A stretch of DNA of 64,000 nucleotides from Pelomonas sp. SE-A7 (GTDB taxonomy: Bacteria; Pseudomonadota; Gammaproteobacteria; Burkholderiales; Burkholderiaceae_C): positions 248,001 to 312,000 of the forward strand of contig NZ_JAUASW010000003.1 of assembly GCF_030345705.1 (NCBI RefSeq), in the 5' to 3' direction. The notes beneath the pieces are model-generated. The model was given only the letters and a program-made list of their open reading frames with translations, searched no databases and had not been told where the DNA came from. Positions 42,376 to 51,086 of the stretch are shown here, piece by piece. Each line of letters starts with the position of its first letter. Position 1 is the stretch's first letter. The position numbers and the translations under genes are program-made.

Positions 42376-43266
42376 ATGCACCCCTGGCCTGCCCTGCCCC
42401 TGCGTTCGCTGATCGCCAGCCTGACGCTCGTCGCGGGGAGCCTGACGGTCCAGGCCGCCGAGCTGGTACTCACGCTGCGATCGCCCGAGGGCCTGCAGGA
42501 CCAGCGCCAGACCTACGTCAACGCCGCCGTGAAGCTCGCGCTGGACAAGACCCTGGCCAGCCACGGCCCCTACAAGCTGCAGAGCGCGGCGCCCATGAAC
42601 AAGCAGCGCGCCCTGCTCAGCGCGGGACGCAAGGCCTACGTCAATTTCGTCACCATCGCCGGACATTCCGAGACCAGGACGGCGCCCGAGCTGCGGCCGG
42701 TGCGCTTCCCGCTGATGCTGGGCATCACCGGCTACCGCGTCTGCTTCGTCGCGCCCGAGTCGCAGCAGAAGGTGGAACAGGTCCGCTCGCTGGACGAGCT
42801 GCGCCGGCAGTTCAGCGTGGTCCAGGGCGTGGGCTGGGCCGACGTGCCCATCCTGCGTGCCAACGGCTTCCACGTGATCGAGGCCGCCAGCTACGACGCG
42901 CTGTTCCGCATGGTCAGCAAGAACCGGGCGGACCTGTTCTGCCGCAGCATCCTCGAGGTGCTGCAGGAAGCCCAGCAGCATCCCGAGCTGCTGCTGGACC
43001 GCAGCTTCGCCCTGGCCTACGACATGCCGCAATTCCTCTACACCCACCGCGACAACCAGGCCGTGATCGAACGCCTGACCCTGGGCCTGCAGCAGGCTCA
43101 TGCGGACGGCTCGCTGCAGGCGCTGATGATGAACTACCTGCAACCCGCCCTGCGCTTCGTGGGGCTGGGCAAGCGCCGGCTCCATCAGCTGCAAAGCCCG
43201 CAGGCCGACGACCTGGGCTTCGACTATCGCAGCTTCAAGCTGGATCCGTTCGTCGAGCTGCGCTGA
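42376..43266 (+). CDS. Periplasmic solute-binding-protein-like protein
   Basis: 296 residues with a Sec signal peptide (cleavage after V-Q-A near 27). The mature part has the two-lobed pattern of family 3 solute-binding proteins: an opening strand L-V-L-T-L-R-S-P-E, a hinge near V-Q-G-V-G-W-A-D-V-P-I-L, and L-Y-T-H-R in the second lobe. No permease or ATPase genes are near, so it may be a sensor or an orphan. The gene at 49061 is a distant paralogue (same layout and C-terminal R-R-L-x-x-L pattern). The ligand is unknown. It is divergent from glcD and convergent with iclR. Confidence 0.72.
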   Translation: MHPWPALPLRSLIASLTLVAGSLTVQAAELVLTLRSPEGLQDQRQTYVNAAVKLALDKTLASHGPYKLQSAAPMNKQRALLSAGRKAYVNFVTIAGHSETRTAPELRPVRFPLMLGITGYRVCFVAPESQQKVEQVRSLDELRRQFSVVQGVGWADVPILRANGFHVIEAASYDALFRMVSKNRADLFCRSILEVLQEAQQHPELLLDRSFALAYDMPQFLYTHRDNQAVIERLTLGLQQAHADGSLQALMMNYLQPALRFVGLGKRRLHQLQSPQADDLGFDYRSFKLDPFVELR

Positions 43267-43276
43267 ACCCCGTTGA

Positions 43277-44044
43277 TCAGAGGCTGCGCGCCAAAGCGGC
43301 CGCCGCCTCGCGCAAGCGCCCCACCAGGCCCAGGGCCTGAGCCAGCGGCAAGCGCGCGCTGGGCGCCTGCAAGGCCACGGCGCAGCGCACGGCGGCGGTC
43401 TTGCCACCGCCGGGTTCTCGCACCGGCACCGCCACGCAGTTCAGGCCTTCGACGAATTCCTGGTCGTCCACCGCCAGGTCTTCATGGCGGATGCGGGCCA
43501 GCTCGGCCTCCAGGCGCTCGCGGCTGTCGAGGGTCTGGGCCGTGTGGCGGGTCAGCCGCAGGCCGTCCAGCAGCTGGCGGCGCTGGCGGGCCGGCGCAAA
43601 GGCCAGGAACAGCTTGCCGCTGGCCGAGCAGTGCAGCGGCACGCGGGTGCCGGCGCGCAGCTCCAGGCGCAGCGGGAAGGCGGTCTCAACCCGGTCCAGG
43701 TAGATCACCTCGGCGCCCGACAGGGCCGTGAGATTGCAGCTCTCGCCAATGTCGGCCACCAGGGCGCGCAGCACCGCATGGCGCACGCCGGCCTGGGCGC
43801 TGCCCGACAGCGTGGCCTCGGCCAGCGCGCGGGCGCGGCCGGCCAGCACGTAGCGACGGCCGTCGGGCTCGCGCTGCAGCCAGCCGCCGGCCTCCAGTTG
43901 CTGCAACATGCGGTGCAAGGTCGGCTTGGGCCAGGGGCTCTGCGGCAAGAGCTCGGCCAGGCTCTGCGGCAGGCCGGCGCGGGCCAGCAGTTCCAGCAGC
44001 TCCAGCAGGCGCAGGCCCGGGGTCTCGTTGTCGGCGCTCGTCAT
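43277..44044 (-). CDS. IclR-family transcriptional regulator
   Basis: 255 residues. Winged HTH at about 10-60 (L-R-L-L-E-L-L-E-L-L, then K-P-T-L-H-R-M-L-Q-Q-L-E) and an effector domain with L-H-C-S-A-S-G-K-L-F-L-A and G-L-N-C-V-A-V-P-V, the ligand-pocket signatures of the family. It is divergent from the SDR/monooxygenase operon at 44120 with 75 bases between starts; the operator-like repeats there are its probable sites. The effector is presumably a substrate or intermediate of that operon. Confidence 0.92.
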   Translation of the reverse strand: MTSADNETPGLRLLELLELLARAGLPQSLAELLPQSPWPKPTLHRMLQQLEAGGWLQREPDGRRYVLAGRARALAEATLSGSAQAGVRHAVLRALVADIGESCNLTALSGAEVIYLDRVETAFPLRLELRAGTRVPLHCSASGKLFLAFAPARQRRQLLDGLRLTRHTAQTLDSRERLEAELARIRHEDLAVDDQEFVEGLNCVAVPVREPGGGKTAAVRCAVALQAPSARLPLAQALGLVGRLREAAAALARSL

Positions 44045-44056
44045 CAAGAAATCTCG

Positions 44057-44096
44057 GAATCCGGGACGAATCGGCAAAAGAATCCGAGACGATTCT
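44057..44096. promoter_or_regulatory. Duplicated operator-like repeats between iclR and the SDR operon
   Basis: Two near-identical 16-base sequences, GAATCCGGGACGAATC (44057-44072) and GAATCCGAGACGATTC (44080-44095), recur at a 23-base interval. The second is part of a perfect inverted repeat AGAATC-6-GATTCT. Nearby TCTCGGA and TCCGAGA are also complementary. Two operator copies about two helical turns apart suit a tetrameric IclR protein acting on both divergent promoters. Confidence 0.65.
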
Positions 44097-44119
44097 GACC
44101 GCTGGCTAAGCTCGCGGCC

Positions 44120-44953
44120 ATGGCAATCACCCCTGCTCCGTTCGCCAACGCGGTCGTTACCGGCGCCTGCGGCGGCCTGGGCCAGGCCCTGGCTCGGCAG
44201 CTGCTGGCGAGCGGCGCGGCCGTGGCCCTGGTCGGCCTGGACCGCCAGCGCCTGCAGGCGCTGCAAGACCTGGCCCCCGAGCGCGCCCTCATCTACACGC
44301 CCGAGGTCAGCGACGGCGCCGCGATACGCGCCATGGCGCTGGACTGGATCAGCCGCCACGGCACGCCCGACCTGGTGATCGCCAACGCCGGCGTGGCCGG
44401 CGGCTTCGACACCGCCAAGGCCGAAGACCTGGCCGTGATGCAGCGCATGCTGGAGATCAACCTGCTGGGCGTTGCCGCCACTTTCCAGCCCTTCGTCGCC
44501 GCGATGCGCGAGCAGCGCCGCGGCGCCCTGGTCGGCATCGCCAGCCTGGCCGGACGCCGCGGACTGCCGGGCAACGGCGCCTACTGCGCCAGCAAGGCCG
44601 GCCTGATCGTCTACCTGCAAAGCTTGCGCGCCGAGCTGCGCGATGCCGGCCTGCAGGTCACGACGGTGAGCCCCGGCTACCTGCGCACCGCGCTGACCGC
44701 CGGCAACCGCTTTGCGATGCCCGGCCTGCTGGAACCGGACCAGGCCGCGGCCCGCATCCTGGCCGGCGTGGCCAGTGGCCGCGAGGACATCGTGCTGCCG
44801 CGCCGCCTCGGCTGGCTCTCCAAGGCCCTGGCCCTGCTGCCCGAACGCCTGCATGAACGCATCCTGCTGGGCCAGCCGCGCAAGCCGCGCGTCGGCGAGG
44901 CAGGCGCCACCGCCATTCCCGGATTGATGCCCAAGAAGACAAACGATGAGTAA
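44120..44953 (+). CDS. SDR-family oxidoreductase, first gene of a five-gene operon
   Basis: 277 residues. Cofactor motif V-T-G-A-C-G-G-L-G near 13-21, I-A-N-A-G-V near 93, catalytic serine in I-A-S-L-A-G-R and Y-C-A-S-K. Probably an alcohol/ketone oxidoreductase supplying or consuming the ketone used by the monooxygenase encoded next. Its stop overlaps the next start by eight bases. The operon is divergent from iclR. Confidence 0.9.
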   Translation: MAITPAPFANAVVTGACGGLGQALARQLLASGAAVALVGLDRQRLQALQDLAPERALIYTPEVSDGAAIRAMALDWISRHGTPDLVIANAGVAGGFDTAKAEDLAVMQRMLEINLLGVAATFQPFVAAMREQRRGALVGIASLAGRRGLPGNGAYCASKAGLIVYLQSLRAELRDAGLQVTTVSPGYLRTALTAGNRFAMPGLLEPDQAAARILAGVASGREDIVLPRRLGWLSKALALLPERLHERILLGQPRKPRVGEAGATAIPGLMPKKTNDE

Positions 44954-46274
44954 CGAGACCCGCCAGCAAATCGCCCTGATAGGCGCCGGCCCCTCGGGCC
45001 TGGCCGCCGCCCGCAACCTGCAGAAGGCCGGCCTGGCCTTCCAGGGCTTCGAGGCCTACAACGACGTGGGCGGGCTGTGGAACATCGCCAACCCGCGCAG
45101 CACGGTTTACGAGTCGGCCCACCTGATCTCGAGCAAGCGCATGACCGAGTTCGCCGAGTTCCCCATGGACGAGGACGTGGCCGACTACCCGAGCCACAAG
45201 GAACTGCAGCGCTACTTCGCCGCGTTCGCGGACCGCTTCGAGCTGCGCCAGCACTACCGGTTCGGCTGCCGCGTGCAGGCCGTGGAGCCGGTGGGCGATG
45301 GCCCTGCGCCGCTGTGGCGCGTCACCTGGCTCGACTCCGCCGGCAGCACGCACAGCGCCGAGTACAAGGCCGTGGTGATTGCCAACGGCACGCTGGCCGA
45401 GCCGAACATGCCGCGCTTCGAAGGCAGCTTCACAGGCGAAATGCTGCACACCAGCCACTACAAGAGCGCCGAGGTCTTCAAGGACAAGCGGGTGCTGATC
45501 ATCGGTGCCGGCAACTCGGGCTGCGACATCGCCGTCGATGCTGTGCACTACGCCCAGGGCGTGGACATCTCGGTGCGCCGCGGCTACTACTTCGTGCCCA
45601 AGTACGTGTTCGGCAAGCCGGCCGACACCATTGGCGGCAAGCTCACGCTGCCGCCCTGGCTGAAGCAGAAGATAGACAGCCGCATCCTGCAGTGGTTCAC
45701 CGGCGACCCGGTGCGCTTCGGCTTCCCCAAGCCCGAGTACAAGATGTACGAGTCGCATCCGGTGGTGAATTCGCTGATCCTTCACCATATCGGCCATGGC
45801 GACGTGAAGGTGCGGCCCGACATCGCCCGCTTCGAGGGCAAGACCGTGCACTTCAGGGACGGCAGCCAACGCGACTACGACCTGGTGATGGCGGCCACCG
45901 GCTACCAGCTGCACTACCCCTTCATTGCCCGTGAGCTGCTCAACTGGCAGGGCATGGCGCCCCAGCTCTACCTGAACATCTTTGCGCCGCGTTTCACCAA
46001 CCTGGCCGTGATCGGCATGGTCGAGGCCAGCGGCCTGGGCTGGCAGGGCCGCTACGAGCAAGCCGAACTGGTGGCCCGACTGCTCAAGGCCCAGAGCGAC
46101 GAGCCGGCGCGTGCCGCCGCCTTCGCTGCGAAGTTCAAGGGACCCATGCCCGACCTGAGCGGCGGCTACCGCTACCTGAAGCTGGAGCGCATGGCCTACT
46201 ACGTCAACAAGGATGTCTACCGCCGCACGGTGCGCGAGGCTTCCGCCAGCCTGATGATTCCGGGAGGTCGCTGA
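44946..46274 (+). CDS. Flavin-containing monooxygenase / Baeyer-Villiger-like enzyme
   Basis: 442 residues. FAD motif I-G-A-G-P-S-G-L-A-A near 11-20, NADPH motif I-I-G-A-G-N-S-G-C-D near 186-195, and between them the FMO fingerprint F-x-G-x3-H-x3-Y (F-T-G-E-M-L-H-T-S-H-Y). A-T-G-Y-Q appears in the C-terminal part. The size fits N-hydroxylating or small type II Baeyer-Villiger FMOs. It should hydroxylate a soft nucleophile or insert oxygen beside a ketone using NADPH and O2. Coupled to the SDR (8-base overlap) and the transporter (1-base overlap). Substrate unknown. Confidence 0.88.
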   Translation: MSNETRQQIALIGAGPSGLAAARNLQKAGLAFQGFEAYNDVGGLWNIANPRSTVYESAHLISSKRMTEFAEFPMDEDVADYPSHKELQRYFAAFADRFELRQHYRFGCRVQAVEPVGDGPAPLWRVTWLDSAGSTHSAEYKAVVIANGTLAEPNMPRFEGSFTGEMLHTSHYKSAEVFKDKRVLIIGAGNSGCDIAVDAVHYAQGVDISVRRGYYFVPKYVFGKPADTIGGKLTLPPWLKQKIDSRILQWFTGDPVRFGFPKPEYKMYESHPVVNSLILHHIGHGDVKVRPDIARFEGKTVHFRDGSQRDYDLVMAATGYQLHYPFIARELLNWQGMAPQLYLNIFAPRFTNLAVIGMVEASGLGWQGRYEQAELVARLLKAQSDEPARAAAFAAKFKGPMPDLSGGYRYLKLERMAYYVNKDVYRRTVREASASLMIPGGR

Positions 46275-47200
46275 TGCTGCCCATCGACGAGGTCCGACTC
46301 AATTTCAGCCCCGCCTCGCTGCAGGCGCTCAATGCCGTGCTGGCCTTCCTGATGTTCGGCATCGCGCTGGACACCAGGCTGGAAGACTTCCGCCGCGTGG
46401 CCCGCATGCCCCTGGCCATGGGCGTGGCCATCGCGGCGCAGTTCCTGCTGCTGCCGGCCATCACCTTCGGCCTGACGCTGGCGATCAAGCCCACGCCCAG
46501 CATCGCCCTGGGCATGATCCTGGTGGCCTGCTGCCCGCCCGGCAATATCTCCAACATCATCACGCACCGGGCCGGCGGCAACGTCGCGCTGTCGGTCTCG
46601 ATGACCGCGGTGTCCAACGCCCTGTCCATCCTGCTGATGCCGCTGAACGTGGCCTTCTGGGGCGGCCTGCATCCGCAGGCGGCGCCGCTCCTGCGGGCGA
46701 TCTCGCTGGACCCGCTGGAGATGGGCCTGCACATCATCGCCATCATCGGCATCCCCTTCGTGCTGGGCATGGCCTGCGCGCGCTCGTTCCCGGCCCTCAC
46801 CGACAAGGTCAAGAAGCCGGCGCGCATCCTCAGCTTCCTCTGCCTTGTGGTCTTCATCGTCGCCGCCATCGCCGGCAACTGGCGCTACTTCCTCGACTAC
46901 CTGGGCCTGGTGCTGGGCGCGGTCATCGTGCATGACGCCCTGGCCTACGGCCTCGGCTATGGCTGCGCCGCGCTGGCGGGCCTGGCCGAGTACGAGCGGC
47001 GGGCCATGTCGGTCGAGGTCGGCATCCGCAATGCCGGCCTGGGCCTGGTGCTGATCTTTGGCTTCTTCGGCGGCCTGGGCGGCATGGCCGTGGTGGCCGG
47101 TGCCTGGGGTTTCCTGGACATCATCATCGGCATGGCCCTGGCCTTCTGGTGGGCCAGGCGGCCGGCAGCGCGGACGCGCTTCAAGGGCGAAGCTGCATGA
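46274..47200 (+). CDS. BASS (bile acid:sodium symporter)-family transporter
   Basis: 308 residues with about nine to ten hydrophobic helices. The conserved segment M-I-L-V-A-C-C-P-P-G-N-I-S-N-I-I-T and the second crossover region (E-V-G-I-R-N-A-G-L) identify the family; the paired N and E residues form the sodium sites in structurally known members. It should carry an organic anion with Na+ across the inner membrane, likely the substrate of the operon. Coupled on both sides by overlaps (TGATG, ATGA). Confidence 0.9.
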   Translation: MLPIDEVRLNFSPASLQALNAVLAFLMFGIALDTRLEDFRRVARMPLAMGVAIAAQFLLLPAITFGLTLAIKPTPSIALGMILVACCPPGNISNIITHRAGGNVALSVSMTAVSNALSILLMPLNVAFWGGLHPQAAPLLRAISLDPLEMGLHIIAIIGIPFVLGMACARSFPALTDKVKKPARILSFLCLVVFIVAAIAGNWRYFLDYLGLVLGAVIVHDALAYGLGYGCAALAGLAEYERRAMSVEVGIRNAGLGLVLIFGFFGGLGGMAVVAGAWGFLDIIIGMALAFWWARRPAARTRFKGEAA

Positions 47201-48165
47201 GAGTGCTTGTCACGGGGGCTGACGGCTTTCTCGGCCGCTCCCTGGTCCAGGCCCTGGCCGCCACCGGCGAGGCCGAGCTGCTGGTCGCTCAGGATGTGCG
47301 CGAAGTGCCGCAGGAACGGCGCCTGAGCGGCGTGGTCTACGAGAAGCAGGACGTGCGTGACGCCAGCCTGGTCCATGCGCTGCAAGGCCATCGCATTGAT
47401 ACCGTGGTCCACCTGGCCTCCATAGTCACGCCGGGCCGCGACTCGAACCGCGAGCTGGAGTATTCGGTCGACGTGCTGGGCAGCAAGAACCTGCTCGATG
47501 CCTGCGTGGCCACCGGCGTGCGCCAGTTGCTGGTCAGCTCAAGCGGCGCGGCCTACGGCTACCACGCCGACAACCCAGACTGGATAGCCGAAGACCAGCC
47601 GGTGCGCGGCAATCAGGCCTTTGCCTACAGCCACCACAAGAAGCTGGTCGAGCAGATGCTGGCCGAGTACCGGCAAAGGCATCCGGCCCTGCAGCAGACC
47701 GTGTTCCGCATAGGCACCATCCTCGGTGAACGGGTGGACAACCAGATCACCGCCCTGTTCGAGAAGCGCCGTCTGCTGGCCATCCGCGGCAGCGCCAGTC
47801 CCTTCGTCTTCATCTGGGACGAGGATGTCTGCGGCGCCTTCCTGCATGCGCTGCGCCAGGGCCGCGCCGGCGTCTACAACCTGGCCGGTGACGGCGCCCT
47901 GCCTATCCGCGAGATCGCATCTCGGCTGGGCAAGCCGGTGCTGGAACTGCCGGCCGGCCTGCTACGCAGCGCCCTGGCGATTGGCTCGGCCTTGGGGATC
48001 AGCCGCTACGGCCCCGAGCAGCTGGACTTTCTGCGCTACCGGCCGGTGCTCCTGAACACCAGGCTGAAGAACGAGCTGGGCTTCGTCCCGGCCAAGACCA
48101 GCGCCCAGGCCTTCGAGGCTTTCGTCGCCGCCCGCGCGGCCCAAGGCCGGCCCCTCAAGCGATGA
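47197..48165 (+). CDS. NAD-dependent epimerase/dehydratase-like (extended SDR) protein
   Basis: 322 residues. N-terminal M-R-V-L-V-T-G-A-D-G-F-L-G is the extended-SDR dinucleotide motif (G-x-x-G-x-x-G, residues 7-13), with S-S-S-G-A-A-Y-G (catalytic Ser) and Y-S-H-H-K (Tyr/Lys). Extended SDRs act as sugar epimerases, dehydratases or 3-beta-hydroxysteroid-type dehydrogenases; context with an FMO, an SDR and a BASS carrier favours an oxidoreductase of a lipid-like or cyclic substrate. Overlaps both neighbours by four bases. Confidence 0.87.
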   Translation: MRVLVTGADGFLGRSLVQALAATGEAELLVAQDVREVPQERRLSGVVYEKQDVRDASLVHALQGHRIDTVVHLASIVTPGRDSNRELEYSVDVLGSKNLLDACVATGVRQLLVSSSGAAYGYHADNPDWIAEDQPVRGNQAFAYSHHKKLVEQMLAEYRQRHPALQQTVFRIGTILGERVDNQITALFEKRRLLAIRGSASPFVFIWDEDVCGAFLHALRQGRAGVYNLAGDGALPIREIASRLGKPVLELPAGLLRSALAIGSALGISRYGPEQLDFLRYRPVLLNTRLKNELGFVPAKTSAQAFEAFVAARAAQGRPLKR

Positions 48166-49064
48166 GCACAAGCACGCTGTCCCGCGGCGATGCGCTGCGT
48201 ATCGCCGCCGTGGTCCTGATCTGGGGCCTGAACTTCGTCGTCATGAAGCTGGGCCTCAAGGGTCTCTCGCCCATGCTGCTGGGCGCGCTGCGCTTCTGCG
48301 TGGCGGCAGCACCGCTGCTGCTGCTGTGGCGAGGGCCGCCGCTGCCCTGGCGCTATCTGGCGGCCTATGGCCTGGCCCAGGGCCTGGGCCAGTTCGGCCT
48401 GCTGTTCACCGGCCTGCAGCTGGGCATGACGGCGGGCATGGCCTCGGTGGTGATGCAGACGCAGGCCTTCTTCACCCTCTTGCTGGCCGCGCCGCTGCTG
48501 GGTGAGAAGGCCCGCCCTGCCCAGTGGCTGGGCCTGAGTGTGGCGCTGGCCGGCCTGCTGGCGATAGCCCTGGCCCATGGCGAGGGCCCGGGCCAGATGA
48601 CCCTGATCGGCTTCGCGCTGACGGTGGGCGCGGCCTTCATGTGGGCGGTGTCCAACCTGGTCGGCCGCATCGCCGCGCGGCATTCGGACTACGACCCGCT
48701 GGCCTTCATCGCCTGGAGCAGCCTGGTGCCCATAGGTCCGTTCTTCGCCCTCGCCTTCTGGCAGCAGGGCCATGACGCGATCCGCCACCAGATCCATGCG
48801 CTGCAGGGGCCGGCCCTGCTGGCCGTGCTCTACCTGGGCCTGCTGGCCACGCTGCTAGCCTACAGCCTCTGGACCCAGTTGCTGAAGCGCCATGCGCCCT
48901 CGCGGGTCGTGCCCTGGTCGCTGCTGGTGCCGGTGGTGGGCCTGTTGGCCGCCGCCGTGGCCTTCGACGAGCAGCCCAGCCCGCTGCAGTGGGCCGGCAC
49001 CGGCGCCGTGCTGCTGGGCCTGGTCGTCAACCAGGGCCTGCTGAAGCTGGGGCGGCGCGGCTAG
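48162..49064 (+). CDS. EamA/DMT-family transporter
   Basis: 300 residues with ten predicted helices in two EamA repeats (I-W-G-L-N-F-V-V-M-K-L-G in the first, F-M-W-A-V-S-N-L-V-G in the second). Members export amino acids and metabolites. Here it ends the coupled operon, perhaps for efflux of a product. Its stop overlaps by four bases the stop of the convergent binding-protein-like gene. Confidence 0.9.
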   Translation: MSTSTLSRGDALRIAAVVLIWGLNFVVMKLGLKGLSPMLLGALRFCVAAAPLLLLWRGPPLPWRYLAAYGLAQGLGQFGLLFTGLQLGMTAGMASVVMQTQAFFTLLLAAPLLGEKARPAQWLGLSVALAGLLAIALAHGEGPGQMTLIGFALTVGAAFMWAVSNLVGRIAARHSDYDPLAFIAWSSLVPIGPFFALAFWQQGHDAIRHQIHALQGPALLAVLYLGLLATLLAYSLWTQLLKRHAPSRVVPWSLLVPVVGLLAAAVAFDEQPSPLQWAGTGAVLLGLVVNQGLLKLGRRG

Positions 49065-49915
49065 ATCCCGAACCAGAGGTTCTTGCGCGCCAGCGGCGCG
49101 CTGGCCGGCAGCAGGGGATTGCGCAGGCTCAGCAGGCGGCGCGAACGCAGCTGGTAGCGCTCGATCACGTCGCCGAACTGGGCCAGCCAGAGCTTCTCCA
49201 GCATGCCGTCATGGACCAGCGACTCCAGCCCGGCCGTCAGGTCGGCTGCCAGCTGCGGCTTGGCCGGTGCCACGAAGAAATACATGGCCGCCGGGTAGTG
49301 CAGCAGCAGATGCGGCTCGATCACCAGGCCGCGCACGGCGTTGTCCAGCGCCTCCAGGCCGACCTCCAGCACCGAGCGCGGGAAGTAGTCAAAACGGCCC
49401 TCGGCCAGCCAGCGGAACAGGGTCTCGAAATGGGTGCCGGTCTGCACCTGCAGGCCGTTGGTCCGCATGATGGCGGTGTCCGGCCAGTCCGACATCGCTC
49501 CGGCCTTCAGCGCCGCCAGCTGCTCCAGCGTCTGCACGCCGGCCCAGCGCTCCAGCTCGGCAGCGCGCACCAGCAGCAGGCGCCAGCCCAGCAAGCCACG
49601 GTCCAGCGGAATGCGCACCGGCAGCAGGTCGCGTTCGCGCTCCGGGTTGGTCATGGTCCAGAACACGTCCAGCGACGGTTTGGCGCCGCCCAGCTCCAGC
49701 AGCGCGCGGCTCTGCACCATCACGTTCTTGCTCTGCTCCAGCTGCACCGTGTAGCCACTGCGTTCCAGACTCGTCCGCAACAGCAGCAGCACATAGCGGA
49801 TCTGCGGGTCCTGCAGAGCCTCGTGGCGGGCCACCCGCACGGTCACGGTCTTGGCAGAAGCCGCGCCGGCGAGCAGCGCGGCGGAAAGGGCGAGCAAGGG
49901 GCGGCGCTGGATCAT
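49061..49915 (-). CDS. Periplasmic solute-binding-protein-like protein, paralogue of 42376
   Basis: 284 residues with a signal peptide (R-R-P-L-L-A-L-S-A-A-L-L-A-G-A-A-S-A). The layout is the same as the protein at 42376: opening strand V-T-V-R-V-A-R-H-E, D-W-P-D-T-A-I-M-R-T-N-G-L hinge region, F-P-R-S-V-L-E-V, and an R-R-L-L-S-L-R-N-P-L tail. No transporter genes accompany it. Its start overlaps the stop of the FIST gene (ATGA), so the two are coupled, and a sensing role with FIST is conceivable. Ligand unknown. Confidence 0.72.
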   Translation of the reverse strand: MIQRRPLLALSAALLAGAASAKTVTVRVARHEALQDPQIRYVLLLLRTSLERSGYTVQLEQSKNVMVQSRALLELGGAKPSLDVFWTMTNPERERDLLPVRIPLDRGLLGWRLLLVRAAELERWAGVQTLEQLAALKAGAMSDWPDTAIMRTNGLQVQTGTHFETLFRWLAEGRFDYFPRSVLEVGLEALDNAVRGLVIEPHLLLHYPAAMYFFVAPAKPQLAADLTAGLESLVHDGMLEKLWLAQFGDVIERYQLRSRRLLSLRNPLLPASAPLARKNLWFGI

Positions 49916-51063
49916 GAGCCTACGAAGACCGACAGCACGCCGGTATAGCCATAGAGTTGGTCGTGGGCGATCTCGCCACCCGCGAAAAATCCCACCAGCG
50001 GCACCTCGCCCAGCGCATGGCGGACGATGCGGGCCTCGGCCGAGGGGCTGCCGAAATGCGGTCCGCCGCGACCGGCGCAGCTCACATAGATCGCCCCCTG
50101 CATGGGCCGCTCGCCGGCCGCCTCGCGCAGCTCGCTGCAGATGCGCACCAGGTCGCGGCGCGCGGCCTCGCGGTTGCGCTGGCAGAAGCTCAGGTGGTCG
50201 CCCCGGCGCAGGCCCTCGCCTACGGCCACGCCATGGCGGGCCGGGTCGATACCGACCAGATGACGCACCATCACCTCGTCGCCAAAAGCATGGGGACGCG
50301 GCGTGCCGGACAGCGGAGCGCGGCGCAGCCCGGCCAGGGCCTGGCGCAGCCGAGGCAGCGCCTCGCGCCATTCCGAGGCCTCGGTCAGCACCGGCAGGGC
50401 CAGGTCCTGCAGCAGCAGGTCCAGCGCCGGCTCGCCATCCAGGCCCAGCAGCAGATTGCCCTCGCAGTCGCTGACCTCGCGTTCGCGACCCAGCGGCTGG
50501 CAACCCTGGCTGACACGCGACAGGATCTCGATGCCGGGCCCGAAGCCCACGCCCGACAGGCCGCCGCTCCACACGCCCTCGGCGATCTGCACGCCCCGCT
50601 CCGGCCGCACGCTGCTGGGCAGGCCGCCGAACAGATAGCCGTCGGCGGTCTTGCCGGCCAGCTCGCCCAGCAGCTCGACCAGGTCGGGCTGGGCCGCATC
50701 CGCATGGACCTGCGCCATCTGTGCCGGCCAGCGGCCCAGCGGCGCGGCACCGGAGAACACGCGGAATTGGTCAGTCGGCAATTCGGCCAGCAGCAGGGCC
50801 ACGGCCGGTTCGCCGAAGTACTCGGCGTCTTCGGCGATCAGGCCCACGGCGCTGCAACCCACCCAGGCCACGCCGGGCCAGCGCTGGCGCGCCTCGTCGA
50901 GCAGAGCCTCGGCCGCGGGCGCGAAGGCGTCGCTCAGATAGAGCCAGCCCAGCGTCGGCCGCAGGCCGCTGCTGGCCCGCTGCGCATCGATCTGCGCAGC
51001 CGCCAGGGCCAGGGCCATCTGCGGCTGCGGATGGGTGGCATGGGCGGTGGCAAAGGGCTTCAT
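49912..51063 (-). CDS. FIST domain-containing protein
   Basis: 383 residues. The FIST N-domain covers about 1-190 (G-W-L-Y-L-S-D-A-F, W-V-G-C-S-A-V-G-L-I, then A-D-G-Y-L-F-G-G-L) and the FIST C-domain about 200-380, ending V-P-L-V-G-F-F-A-G-G-E-I-A and Y-G-Y-T-G-V-L-S. FIST proteins are thought to sense small ligands, possibly amino acids, in signal transduction; no fused output domain is present. Coupled with the binding-protein-like gene downstream and 23 bases from phaM upstream. Confidence 0.88.
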   Translation of the reverse strand: MKPFATAHATHPQPQMALALAAAQIDAQRASSGLRPTLGWLYLSDAFAPAAEALLDEARQRWPGVAWVGCSAVGLIAEDAEYFGEPAVALLLAELPTDQFRVFSGAAPLGRWPAQMAQVHADAAQPDLVELLGELAGKTADGYLFGGLPSSVRPERGVQIAEGVWSGGLSGVGFGPGIEILSRVSQGCQPLGREREVSDCEGNLLLGLDGEPALDLLLQDLALPVLTEASEWREALPRLRQALAGLRRAPLSGTPRPHAFGDEVMVRHLVGIDPARHGVAVGEGLRRGDHLSFCQRNREAARRDLVRICSELREAAGERPMQGAIYVSCAGRGGPHFGSPSAEARIVRHALGEVPLVGFFAGGEIAHDQLYGYTGVLSVFVGS

Positions 51064-51086
51064 GGCGGAGCGCCGGGCTTGGGTCC

